From positions 868,001 to 932,000 of the forward strand of contig CM022377.1 of NCBI GenBank assembly GCA_011800155.1: a DNA stretch of 64,000 bases. Direction: 5' to 3'. The notes below the pieces were generated by a model, which was given only the letters and a program-made list of their open reading frames with translations, was not told the origin of the DNA and made no database searches. This stretch comes from Flammulina velutipes (taxonomy: Eukaryota; Basidiomycota; Agaricomycetes; Agaricales; Physalacriaceae). This document shows, piece by piece, positions 34,144-46,288 of the stretch (its first letter is position 1; the number at the start of each line of letters is the position of its first letter). The position numbers were made by a program, and so were the translations under genes.

Positions 34144-35387
34144 GAAGAAAGATGCGGGGTAGTGTTGAGCCAGGTATTTTATAGTCACTTTAGGCAGGCA
34201 AATGAGATCAAGAGCGCCGATAGCACCGTCGGCCGGCGGCCACATCTGCAGGAACATAAACAGGAATGAATTGTGCGTCTTGAACGAATGATGCGTACGA
34301 TTACCTGCCAGCGTGTCCAGACGATCATATATCTGTTCGTAAGTTGTTGGTAATAAGACGCGTTGAGTCGGTGAAGCTATGCTTGCACTTGACGCAAGGC
34401 GATTTCTTGTGTCTCTTGCACTAGTCGCCTGATCGTCTTCCCGATGGTGACACTAATAGGTGACGATACCTTTAGCTGAAGGAGGACATAAATTCAATAA
34501 CTACGCAGTCTTCTGTGTGCCATAAGACCCGGGACAGGAAATATTGGACCGCGCACCTAGATAGATAACACTTCTCCATGGGCGCATTCCACGTCGATAC
34601 ATAAGCTCAGCACGGTTTCATCGTTTTGCTTGACTTTACCCGATGAGTGAGCTTATTGTTGCTTAGGTGTTGGCTTGGGCGTGGGGTGGCGCGTGGACAT
34701 CCAGTAGATTGAATACTTGAAATACTGTATATGGCTGGAATCTCGCGGAGATGGGTGATGTGCTCCTGCGGGAACGATATGTAGACCGTGTACATCGTTG
34801 TGTAGGAAGTTGGAAGATCGTGATCGGCAAACTCCGGAAATGCATTGTTGCATGTGGCTGTGCCTGCATTCAGTCTCTTTCACCCGCCACAACGCCACCG
34901 TAAGAGCAAATTGTTTAAACTTCTACGATCAACGTTCAATACTTACATTTCTAGGCCTTGAAACTGCTCTACAGCAGGTTAGCTCGCTTGCCATACGATG
35001 AAACGTTATGGCTGAATGCCAGTGGTTGTCGGTGAGCAAACATGTATCAGGAGGATGCCACCTATCTAATGATTAACAGCTAGCAGGTACCCAAAGAACA
35101 GAAATATGACCCTTTTAAAGAAACTACGAAGGGCCAGGTTACTATGGGGCTAAACCAACAAAGTAGTGTCAGCACATTGGGTATCGCGCATCATCGTCGG
35201 CAAGTTTATCTGCTCGCGTCTCGAAGCATCTACACATTTCTGACATGTTGTTTCTAGACCTTCTCTATGGCAGGCAACATGACTGCAACATGCCTACCCA
35301 TCAAGTGATGTGTGTAGACGACACCCGGTACTTACTAACTTCTGGTCTGAAGGTGGGTGACCTCTTCTTATCAACGACTTGACCTCA
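34144..35387. other. Intergenic, 1.2 kb
   Basis: Between the divergently transcribed MFS copy B and the NLR gene. Overlapping short ORFs near 34600-34900 on the minus strand have no motif. No RNA gene or repeat seen. Confidence 0.5.
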
Positions 35388-38300
35388 ATGTCATCTACGA
35401 AGAAAGGCGTCCTTACACGACTACGATGCTTCATACGGGACCAATTTTCCTTTCGGAAGGTCAAGACTACCAACCCAAGCACAGTCACCGCCGTTCCAGT
35501 CCGGAATATTCCTGTTGGTTTTGCGAGTGTCGCTGCTCCAGTCTCCGATGATGCCCCCCCCACCCATCTACACGCGCAGCCGGTATGTAATCCCTCACAT
35601 GTGAAGCGGTATCTAATAAAATCACAGATCGGATGTGTCGAACCTTAAGATGGGCGATCTGGTGGATAGAACGACTACCAAGCCCGGCGGACCAAAGACT
35701 TCGACCCCGAAGACTATAGGAAAGCATTCGCAAGATCTTGACATCGGTTTGAATGGCATCCATGAATTTCTCAAGGTCGTCAAAGAATTTTCGGAAATTT
35801 TTTCACCGCTTAAATCCGCTGTTGGTGGCATTGTCGCTTGCATCGACGCGTACAAGGTGTCTACATTTCCAGCTTTACCGGATCACTACTCACTGGCCCT
35901 AGAGGACCAACCAAAATCACGACGAGATGGAACGACTCTTGGACAACATCAACCGTGTTTCGTCACTCGCTGTTGCAAGATTGAGAGACCACTCACCAAA
36001 AGCGACAAACCAAGGAATTATCAAGCTGAGCAGGTATGCATCCTCTCTTCGTTGCTAAAATGTGGCTCAGATAGATGGATATAGTGCTTTGGACGTTGAA
36101 CGCAAGAAGATCAATGCTATGGCGGAACGGGGTGTCCTCGCTAGACTGGCGCAGAATACACACGACGGAGCAGAACTCGTCGCATCGTACAGATCAATTA
36201 AGGATGCCCTTGACGAATTCCAAGTATGGACCTATTTGTTGAATTCACGATTGTAATGTACTAATCATTCATACTCTAGCTTGAGCTTGGATTAGCGGCG
36301 GAAAAGAATACCCGTGAGATACTCAAGGTGCATTGCCTTGCATTATCGATGTGGGTTTAATCTGAATTGCTTTTACAGAACATTGTTTTTCAAAGCCTTC
36401 ATCGCTCTGAATCGGCAGCATTTACCGCTGCTATCGACACCAATACCGTCACTCGTGGTCCCTGTACACATGGAACTCGAGTCGGTGTCATCGAAGAGAT
36501 CTATGACTGGGTCGTCAGCGACAACATCAGCGTCGCTCCGGTATACTGGCTGAATGGACTCGCAGGGACGGGCAAGACGACCATAGCGTACACGATGTGC
36601 CAACGTCTGGAATCGGCCAACATACCCTTCGTCTCCTTCTTCTGCTCGCGTCAGCTGGACAGCAGAGACACCACACTCCTCGTCCCAACGATCTGCCGCG
36701 ATCTTGCGGAACTCTTTCAATCTTACGCCGCAGAGGTTGTACCAGTACTGGAAACAGACTCGAAACTTGCGCACGCGATTCTTCCACTGCAGATAACGAA
36801 GTTGCTCGCATGGCCGTGGAGGGACTCGCAACTTCGGCGCGACGGGCTTCGTGTACCGGTCGTCATTGTAGATGCATTAGACGAGACTGATGCTGGAAGC
36901 GAGTTCCTCCAAGAGCTTCTTCGCATCGTGCACGATGGAGCACTGCCTGGTATCAAATTCCTTGTTACCAGCCGTCCCGACCCGGATGTTGTCAAACTTT
37001 GCGAGTCCTTTCCGCCAGGTGCTGTTTGTCACCTCCATGAGGTAGCGACGAAAGAGGTTTGGGAGGACATCTCAAAATTCCTGGAAGAGAAGCTCCCAAA
37101 TCTGCGAGGGAAGCCCGAGCTTGAAATGCTCTCACAGCGGTCCGGAGGACTGTTCATCTATGCTGCCACTATTGTACGCTCCCTGTCGCCTCGCCCCATC
37201 CTATCCTCGCAAGAGCAGCTAGTGCAGCTACAAGCACTCCTTGGCACTTGGCCAACTTCGAGCAAGACGCGAGAGACTCTGCTTTTAGATCAGCTTTATC
37301 AGCAGGTCTTAGCCAATGCATTCGCGTTTTATAATTCCACCATTCAACAGAAACGCATCGCCGTCCTACATACAATTCTATGCGCAGAATATCCGATGCC
37401 TATTTCTGTTATCGCCGAACTTGTCTCCGAAACCTGCGACCAGGAGATGGTCTCCAGTGTCATTAACTCGCTTCATGCGACCGTGTACATCTCGACAAAG
37501 GACCAGTGTGTCTACTGGTATCACCAGTCGTTTGCGGACTTTGTCTTCAGCAGCGATAGGGCCAACTCCATTCCTCACAAATCACCGTCGTTTGGGAACA
37601 TTCCGATCAACGCTCACTGTGACGCACCCGTCAGCCACGCCTTGTTGGCCGCCAGTTGCTTTCGTGTTATGCGTGGCCTCCGATTCAACATCTGCGAGTT
37701 GGAGTCCTCGTTCCTTTTGGATCGTGAGGTACCAGATCTCGAGGAACGTGCTCACAAAAGGATCAGCCCAGCCCTCCGGTATGCATCTAAGCATTGGGCA
37801 AGTCACCTTCACAGAGCCGTGTCTGCCTACGCCGACCGCCTGTACGAAGACCTCCGTGATTTCCTTCACAACCGACTTCTGTTTTGGATGGAAGCCCTCA
37901 ACTTGATCGGCGCCAAATCTGCATATCACCAACAGGTCCCTCTTTTGCAGGAGTGGTTACAACAAGTGAGTAGTGGAATCTGCTGTCAGAGAATCATTTG
38001 TTTACCCAAGGGAAGGTACCTTCCAAGGATCTCCTGGACTATGTCGCCGATGTGTCCCGATTTGTCGCCCACTTTTCTGCCAGTGCCGCTTCGCTTTCCA
38101 CCCCTCATTTATACATTTCGTCTCTGGCTACATGGCCCCCTTCATCTCCCGTAATAGAAACATGGCGCTCAAGATTTTCGAAGATTCCACTGTTTTTGCA
38201 TCCTGAAGGTGTCAGTGCTCTCCCGATGGTGAGCATGCGAGCCCACTCCTTTGGAGACCCCTCTCGAAAGCCTCGAGACTATTTGTCTATCGCGTTGTCT

Positions 38301-40190
38301 GGTGATGGCACTCGTGTCGCGTCTCAAGGAAAGCACGGAGCATGGGTATGGGATGCAACAACAGGAGAACTGTTGAGGAGCTGGCAGGTGGATGGACACA
38401 TTCCCTCACAGCTCTGGGATGCTCTCGCGATATCTTACGAGGGCACACGTGTTGCCTCATCCAGCGAGCATTACGTGAGGGTATGGGATGTGGCAACAGG
38501 CGAACAACTCTGGCAGATGGATCACTACTTTGAGGAGTTGTCAACATTCATGAAAATCTCTGGTGATTGTACCCTTATCGTGTATGTGGCCGACACGGAT
38601 CTTCCGCCGGCATGGGAGACATCAATGATGGAGGCAAAAGAAAGGAAGCTTCGCAACTCTGTGGCACAATCTCGCAGCCTGGCCTCCGTCAAGCCTGTTC
38701 AATGTTCTTTGAGGTTGTTGGATGCGAATATATGTGCCTACCTCCGTCGGTATCCCTTATATGAAGCGCTCGCACTATCCCACGATGGCACCACCTTGGT
38801 GGCAATAGCATTGGATTATACTCCCGGGCTGTTTGTGTGGAACTCTGTAGGTCAACAACTTCGGCTGGAAGGCCACACTACATCAGTCACTTGTGTGGCT
38901 CTGTCTGGCGACGGCACTCGTGTTGCGTCTGGATCTCGTGACCTTTCCGTGAGGATATGGGATACTTTGACAGGACTACAGCTGCGGCAGCTAAACGGTC
39001 ACAATCTTCATACTTGTTCCCTCGGCCTCTCTCATGATGGCTCGCGCATTGCCACGTTGGCTACCGACGGATTTATACGAATTTGGGATGGAACTTCAAG
39101 GGAACATTCTACTAGGGAATTAGATGGCCATGCTCGCAGTATATTGTCGGTTGGAATGTCTGACGATGTCACTCGCATTGTGTCGAGCTCGGAAGATCGC
39201 TCTCTTCAGTTATGGGATGGAACTTCAGGCCGACAGTTGAGGACGCTGGGCCCAGACACCCCGTATGAATCAGTGGCAATATCATGCGACGGCACCCGCA
39301 TTGTGTCAGCGTACCGATCTTTTATACGGGTATGGGATGCAACAACAGGGGAGAAGCTGAGGCAAATCAACTGGCAGGACACTGGGGAGTCAAGTAACTA
39401 CAATCCCTTCCTTTCCGTCGCCATATCTCCAGACCGTATCGTCTCCGGCGGCGCTCAGGGCTCTGTGCGAATGTGGAACATGGGGACCGGTAAACAAATG
39501 GCACATTTTGTCGGTCATTTGGGTACGGTCAAATCAGTGTCAATTTCTGCCACCGGAGTCCGTGTTGCTTCTGCATCTAGCGACTTCTTTGTGCGGGTGT
39601 GGGATACTTCTACAGGAGTAGAGTTGTGGTGTATCGGAGGACGGAGTACGTTCTGTTCCGTAATATTATCGCATGACGGTACCCGCGTCGTATCAGGCGA
39701 TGACGATGGAGCAGTGCAGGTGTGGGATGGGACTACAGGCGAACAGTTGATGCTTTTGACCGGCCACACTGGGATCGTTCGTTCTGTGGCGATGTCGCAC
39801 GACGGCAGTAGGATTGTTTCTGGATCTGACGACCATTCTGTGCGGGTATGGGATGCACTTTCGGGCGCACAGGTAAAGCAACTGAACGGACATCTCGGCC
39901 CGGTTAATTCTGTGGCATTGTCCAGCGACGGTACAACCATCGTTTCTGGCGGCGATGACTGTTGTATCCGTATTTGGGGAAACTTAGCAACGGATATCCC
40001 TTGGGCGATGGATGAGGGTGGTTGGATTGTTCATGGTTCGGACAGATTCATGTGGTTATCCCCGGATCTTAGGCACTTATTTCTCTATCCTCATTGCACC
40101 CGACTTATTTCCCGCCGTGGCTATACTACAGTGGATTTTACCCATAGCAAGATAGGTACTGATTGGCACAATTGTTATACACCAGAGTAG
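35388..40190 (+). CDS. NACHT-WD40 NLR-like STAND protein
   Basis: Seven exons: 35388-35582, 35650-35856, 35903-36033, 36085-36223, 36280-36327, 36379-37965 and 38016-40190; lengths sum to 1,494 codons, 1,493 residues. The N-terminal 240 residues are helical and unclassified (IHEFLKVVKEFSEIFSPLKS). The NACHT NTPase follows: Walker A NGLAGTGKTTI at about 298-308, Walker B VVIVDALDET near 400, sensor-like FLVTSRPDPDV. A winged-helix or helical linker leads to at least twelve WD40 units from about residue 840 (ATTGELLRSWQ, VWDVATGEQLWQ, VRIWDTLTGLQLRQLNGH, VQVWDGTTGEQLMLLTGH). Known: fungal STAND/NLR proteins of the HET-D/E type sense ligands through WD40 repeats and trigger incompatibility or defence. 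No known death domain is visible at the N terminus, so its output is open. Confidence 0.92.
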
Positions 40191-40379
40191 ATATACACAT
40201 GTACTCTACTTTGTATACGCACTGTGTAGTCAATTTTTATACTCTCCGCGTCTAAGCAAGAATCGGACATGATGATATGCCCCAGCTCGTATTTAAAGAA
40301 CTAAAGGCACTTGAGCTGCTGAAACTGAAGTTGAATAATCATGACATTGACCCCGGCGAGTTGCGCCACAATGATCAAA

Positions 40380-41107
40380 ATCGGCCCAAATTGGACACTC
40401 GAACCTCTTTTTTGGGAGGGACGCTACTTTTTATGGCGCCGCCTCCCGCGCCGGTTTACCCGGCCGGGACACTATGTAGATGGGGGATATGCCATCGTCT
40501 ACGTTGCGTCGAATATCATCGTGGGGTCCTATTCCTCACCACGAACCGTATCAAGTTGTTTGATGAAGCCTTCCTCTCCCGCTTCTCCTTCGGTGTGCCC
40601 TCCATCTCTTTCTCCTCGCCTCGGAATTGACTATCTCTCAGCCATCAAGTTCAAAAACCTAGACGCCCCAGGGCGCTACATAGTCTGGAAGAAATTCTTC
40701 GAACTAGCGGGTTCCAAAATCGACGACGGTCAAGTTGAAGATGACCGCGGTTTGAGTGTTATCACTCATGCTCAAATAGAGGATCTCTCACAAAAGAATC
40801 TCAATGGTATGTACTCCGGAATGAGCATGCTTGTAATCCTACTGAATGTAATCTTTATCATAGGCCGCACTATCAAGAACATCGTATGTAGATATCAGGT
40901 TTCTCGACCCATTCCCCTTTTTCACACCGCGATTTTAGGTCAGGACGGCACAGGCATTGGCTCTATCTGAGTAAGTACCTCCAGTCGTCTATTCCTCCAC
41001 CTATGTCCTATTAATCTCACACCCACAGAGGCGTTCCCATGAACATCGCACATGTCACAGTTGTGCTGAGAGCCCAAGAACGCTTTCTGGAAGAATTTAC
41101 CTCTTAA
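40380..41107 (+). pseudogene. 3' remnant of an AAA+ ATPase gene
   Basis: Recognisable C-terminal AAA+ sequence: VEYHRGVLFLTTNRIKLFDEAFLSRFSF, then after an intron AIKFKNLDAPGRYIVWKKFFELAG, QIEDLSQKNLNG, RTIKN, VRTAQALSE and, in the last exon, VPMNIAHVTVVLRAQERF to a stop at 41105-41107. Introns in this part splice cleanly. The upstream half, which should hold Walker A, Walker B and the start, is absent: before about 40480 the frame is lost and only non-homologous sequence separates it from the NLR stop at 40190. Related full-length proteins are large fungal ATPases with this central AAA+ module. Inference: a 5'-truncated gene, possibly cut by the event that placed the NLR here. Confidence 0.7.
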
Positions 41108-41273
41108 ATTCCCACCAGTCATGTTGCAATGGCCTCTGGATATGTATAAACACGCAAAAGTACAGTGTATGTAAGACTCAGACCCAACAAAGAAACAACA
41201 CTAAATTACGTACGCCACTAGTGTAGATAATGTACAGATGAACAAGAATATACATGTGAAGCAACTGATAGGA

Positions 41274-44027
41274 TCATACATCCCCGACACGAGTCAGCGC
41301 AACACGCCGTTTCTTTTTCGGAGGCTCCTGGGGCTGTTGCGGTTGCTGCTGATCCTCAACCGAGGCCTCTTCCCTCTCGCGTTTCGGCGGGAAAGTAAAT
41401 TCCGCCAAGGATTCAGTGCCTCCGCCGTCTACACTCCCAGCGGGCGTGAGAGGCTCCACATGAGCCTTCGAACTCGACGCAGTATTAGGGCCAAAGGGTA
41501 ACACTATACTCGTCAGATGCGGAGTCGCAAGCGGTGTTCCTGCCCGCGAGTTTATCGAAGCGCTCCGACGAGGTGTAAGAGTCGGATCGGTGTCAATCGG
41601 CACGTAGTTGTGATGTGCTATCGACTGCAACTGCAGTGACTGTTGTTGCGTGTGATAGGGAGTTAGAATCTCATCAAATACAATCAACGTGCAGTAGCCG
41701 TCTCTTGAAGAAAGTATCAGGCTTTGGCCATCCGCAGACCTTCAGATAGTTAGTCACGATAGGAACTAGGAGGGGGTGATGTAAACTCACCACGTAGCGT
41801 CGGTAAACTCGTCGTAATGGAGTTTGGTCAAAAGACATATAGGGCTCGCTTGTTGAGTATCGTAAATGGCCACAGCGTCCATCGTGAGGACGGCGAACAG
41901 CATGCGATACGGCAGAGCAAACACGGAACCAGTGTTGGGTACCGGTGTACTCATCCGAGCCATGGAGGGAGTACCAACGTGTATCGGTGTCCCAGGCTTG
42001 GATGCGGCAGGTGTAATCGGTCGCAATGTCGCAGAGTCAAGGGGAGACATTGCCGGCGACTGCATGAGGCCCAACATAGAACCTGGGTGGGTAGGGGCAG
42101 GTGCGATAATCCTCTGCGGTGTATCCAACATGGATGGTCCCACAGACGCCGATCTGCCAGATTCCGCCACCTTCAGTTCCAACCTGCCGTTTGCAGTTCC
42201 TTTCTCCAAAACCGCACTCGGCGGAGCTCCCTCTATGGCGCCAACGCCAGCACGAAGTTCGAACAACACAGGGTTGAAGCGCACGCCTACGCTGGCCTTC
42301 TTGTGACCAGGGAGCTGGGCGACTGGCGGACGTGCAAAGTTGGCACGAGTGTATACATAGACGCATGAGATGTTCGCGGCATCTTCCAGGATATCAGTTG
42401 TGATGGTGGGCCTCATCTTTCGTCCCCTCTTCGACCCATCGTCTTCCTTGATAAGGACCTCAGGATCTTCGAATTGGCCAGCCGGCGTAAGAAGTAAGCC
42501 ACCATCAGGACTGAACGCCAGGCGCCGGAAAAAGTTTGTATAACTTTCATCGCCATACAATCCGACATTGCCATCAGCCGAGGAATGAAGCCAGGCAGCT
42601 GTCCTGATAGCAGGCAATGCAGGCATAGGACTCGGGGAGCGATAACGACTGAAGTTTGAGGGAGCGGGGGAAGACGGCGCGTTGGAACCGCTGAAAGATG
42701 ACCTGCGTGACGACGACTGTGGAATGTTCTTGTCCGAAGGTCCAGGCGGCGGGAACATGGCAGGGGTAGATGCCACCGATGTGGCTGGCGTCAATGGACC
42801 TGTCTCCTTGGATGGAAACACAGGTGTGGCTGTGGTAGACCACAGTGCAGGGCCATCCTTGTCGTCGATGGCAGACTCAACATCACTGGTGGCCGTAGCA
42901 GTACTTGCACGACGTGTAAAGTGGGGGCGCACAGACGGTCGCCCACGTCCATCTTCACTGACGACGCTGTTCGTTCGACCGTGCCTCCTGCCACCACTCA
43001 CACTCATTTCCCTGTTACGGCCTAGCGCATGGACCTCGAATACATTCCCACTGGTGTTAATTCGGTAGACGTGCATGGACCTGTCTGACGACTGCGTGGC
43101 AATATATTCGTTCAAAGGGTCCCAGGAGACGCCTTGCACGTAGTGGTTGTGCTCTGCTATCTCATGGACGCATTTGCCTGGCCAGGGATGAACAAACGAA
43201 CGGGGTAGAAAGATGGATGGAATGTTACCGTCAGTTGATTGAAACACACGAGCAGCATTGTCTGTGCTGCCGGCGAGGATGTAGTCGGCGTTGGGGCTCC
43301 AGGCCAAGTCGTAAACCTGCATTTGAGTGCATCTGGGAGGAATATATGCGTCAGTTCATTGAGCGGCTGCGCGCACAGGCCTGTCGAACCTGAACATGCA
43401 GCGCACTCGCCAGTACTCCTTCTCGTTCTGCATTTCTTCTGGACTTAGATCGCTGCCATAGGTCGATGCTTGCGGTGTTGGCGTCGGTGCCCAAATAATG
43501 ATCATACCGTCTAGAAGCAAGTGAGTGAGTTTGAGGCTCAGGCGCCAATGAAGCAACATACCGTCCCCAGCAGACGCGATAAGTTCACCTAGTTGGAAGA
43601 TGAGGAACTGAGCAGAGAACAGCGTGCAGAGACGCACCGTTGGGACTCCATCGCACGACGTTCACGGCAGCAGAGTGTCTGCTCAAAGTAGCGAGATACT
43701 CGACGCGAGGCGGCCTTGGAGGTTGGCTCGCGGACGACGCCAAGGGGCCTTCTGGCCGTATATTCGGGTGCACCATCCACACCTAATCGCGCAGAGCAAC
43801 TGAGCACGCCAATCGAACAAAGGACAGCCCCAACGCACCCTAACGTGATTGTCTTCGCCACCAGTCGCCAGTCTGTACTTCTGCTCTGCCCATTTCTCTG
43901 CCCATTCCATGCCGTCGCCACCGTTCTGCTGTTGCGGACGCGCCTTTTTGAAGCTGCTCGGCTGGAAGTCGCAGGTTGAGATTGGCTTGGAGTCGTGCCA
44001 TCGAATTTCGAGCGTCCGAAAGCGCAT
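41274..44027 (-). CDS. CAC2: Chromatin assembly factor 1 subunit B (p60/Cac2-like)
   Basis: Several exons give one protein of roughly 800 residues. It starts MRFRTLEIRWHDSKPISTCDF, with RLATGGEDNHVRVW, LSRHSAAVNVVRWSPNG, LIASAGDG, MIIIWAPT, VYDLAWSPNADYILAGSTDN, HNHYVQGVSWDPLNEYIATQSSDRSMHVY, FFRRLAFSPDGGLLLTPAGQ and ILSSRDGYCTLIVFD: the WD40 propeller of CAF-1 p60. A long Ser/Pro-rich insert (about 230-390) carries possible phosphorylation sites. The C terminus ends in a Gln/Pro run and KKKRRVALTRV. Function: with p150 and p48 it deposits newly made H3-H4 on replicated DNA. The last intron (DATW/SADGQS) is GTGAGT..CTGAAG. Confidence 0.93.
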
Positions 44028-44242
44028 TGTGGCAGTAAAAATGAGGTGAGATACGCGTCGAGCAGAGGGAAATGAGTCGGTAGATGATGGTGGTAGCAAG
44101 TAGAGATGTGTGGCGGGCCAAGGCGGTCTCACCCTTTATGTAACCCAATTCAAATCGGGGTATGTATATCAACCCTGTGGCGTAAAATTATTTTATTAAG
44201 TCTACCTATACATTAATTAATAAATTTCTTTATTTTTGACTT

Positions 44243-46288
44243 TCATGCATCCCCGTTAATTAACTCGACAGCCTTCGCTGACCGTCCCCGTATCACGCAT
44301 CTAAACGCAGACGGGTGACTGTCGATGTAACGCGCGTCAGCTTCACCAATCTGAGCACCCAGAAAACCGCACCTTATTGTACCCGTACTCTGTTCCATGT
44401 CAGGTTCCACTGTCACCCCATTATCGCTGTACTTCTTCATGTTGAACACCGATAGCGCCATCGCACATGAAATGAAAATCGACGCGTCTGCTAACACCCG
44501 GCCTGTTCCAGAGTCAGTGGACTCCCCTCGTAACCAATAGTGTAACCATACCTGGACATATCCTTAACATTCTTTTTAGTCCCAATGCCAAAGAAGCTGA
44601 GACTCGAGTACACACCTTCTTCCAAATCCAAACGCAACATCCCGGGGGTCCGGAGCAGGTGGACTCTTCAAGAACCTCTCCGGCTGGAACTCAAATGGGT
44701 TCTCATATATCTCAGGATCGTGCAGCATTTTCCTAAAGGACCATCGCATCAAGCAACTTGCAAAGAGCGAACCGAAACTAATAACATACCAGGAGTTCGC
44801 CATGACAAACGTCCCCTTTGGTATAAAGTACCCATCATGGACATCATCTTCAATAGCTCGGTGTGGGAAACCTATCAAAGATTAGATCTGGTCAGTACCA
44901 CCGGCCAATACCACAGTTCCACACTTACTAATAGGGACAACAGCGTGCCATCGCATAACCTCGAATGCTAACGCAGATACGTATGGCAGCTGACTGCGAT
45001 CTTCAAATGAGGGGAGCCTATCGGTGCCAACCACCGCATCGAGCTCAGCTTGAGCCTTGGCTTGGACCTCCGGAAACATCACCATCGCTTTGAAGAAACC
45101 ATAAATGGAAGACACAGTCTAATCATCACCATATTAGCGAAGAATCCGGCAGCGAACCCCTAGACTTACCGTATCGGCACCTCCAGAGTACAACGAAGCA
45201 GCTAACCACTTAATATCGAACTCATCGCTCGGCGTAATGTTCTTCATATCCAACTGTTCCGAAGTAAATGATAACGCAGCCTTCCCAGTCGCCTAGTAAA
45301 AAGTCAGACAGACTTCACCCTTCACGACTCAACACAAACTCACCATTTGCTGCTTTACGAAATCGTAAGGAAGATCAACCATTCTTGACAAGGTTGACGC
45401 CCATTCCTTTGCTGTTCGCTGGAATCCAGCGCCGGGGACCCACTCGGGGATATGTCGCACTAAACTATCATAAGAACCTCAGATTCGCAGACGAAAAGAA
45501 ATAGACATACAAAAGGGAACGTGGTTCACTGTAAACCCTCCCGGAGCAGTCGAGAGCGAAAATTGACTTGTGGCTTTATCGGCAAGCATGACAAATGGAT
45601 CGTTGTCTTCTTGAATCTCGTATCCATGAGATATGCGTAGAATTATAGCGCCTGCGGTCCTACACTCCATGTTCAGCGCAACTCCGAGGGGCAATGAAAC
45701 CCAGGACTTACTTCCTGATGTGTCCCTCCAAGTCATCCGGCGTAGCCAGCACCCGCTTCAAAAACCGCCTCGTCTCCAACTCCTCCACAGGGTGGAACTT
45801 CTTCATCGTTACATTGTTTCCAAAGAGCTGATGCGCCATCCGACGGAATCTGCGGAATCGCGCGCCATAAGGAAGGAGCACAAGAGTGTTCTTCCAGCCG
45901 ACGAGCTCGCCGCCCATTGGGATAACCGGACGGTCCGAATAGATGCTACCTTTCTTGTCGAGCATCTCGACAGCTGTTTTTGCTGAGTTTATGAGAACGA
46001 TACGTTGGCCAAAGATGTTGACAGAGACCATGTCCCCTGGGAAAACGTTAACTGGATGGCCTCCGACACTTGAGTCCCCGTCGACTTACCATACAACTCA
46101 TTCCATTTAGCGAAAGTAAGCCATTCCCTATCGGCTGGCATATCCAATAGATTTCCAATAATAGGTAGGCCTTTAGGACCTGGCGGAAAAGGTGCGACTG
46201 GCTTCTTCTTCATGTTCAAAACGCGTTGGAAGAGAGCCAGCCCAAACAGAATGGCGATTATATCCACTACCTTGAAGAGAACGCCCAT
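44243..46288 (-). CDS. Cytochrome P450 monooxygenase (P450-2)
   Basis: Multi-exon gene of about 500 residues. Membrane anchor MGVLFKVVDIIAILFGLALF, basic stop-transfer and hinge PFPPGPKGLPIIGNL; helix C WKNTLVLLPYGARFRRFRRM; I helix SLYSGGADTTVSSIYGF; ExxR as EVMR; PERF in FQPERF; haem loop FGFGRR + ICPGR. The Cys is encoded by an 11-nt microexon (44552-44562) flanked by AG and GT; skipping it gives FGFGRRCVLES and an early stop. The final exon is 44502-44243. The PPGPKGLPIIGN start and general layout resemble the CYP512/CYP5144-like O-methyl-sterol or aromatic hydroxylases of mushrooms, but I cannot assign a substrate. Located head-to-tail behind CAF-1, 215 bp from its start. Confidence 0.9.

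Noticed and set aside
36367..38154. NLR ORF ending at 38154 as a separate protein
   Set aside because: A GTGAGT donor at 37966 and in-phase acceptor at 38015 join it to the WD40 exon; the end is intron and shifted frame.
41817..42368. 183-codon plus-strand ORF inside the CAF-1 gene
   Set aside because: Antisense to well-conserved WD40 coding sequence; composition is that of a complementary frame.
44576..44878. P450-2 read-through giving FGFGRRCVLES and a stop
   Set aside because: The 11-nt microexon gives the conserved haem motif and a full C terminus, so the read-through is intron sequence.
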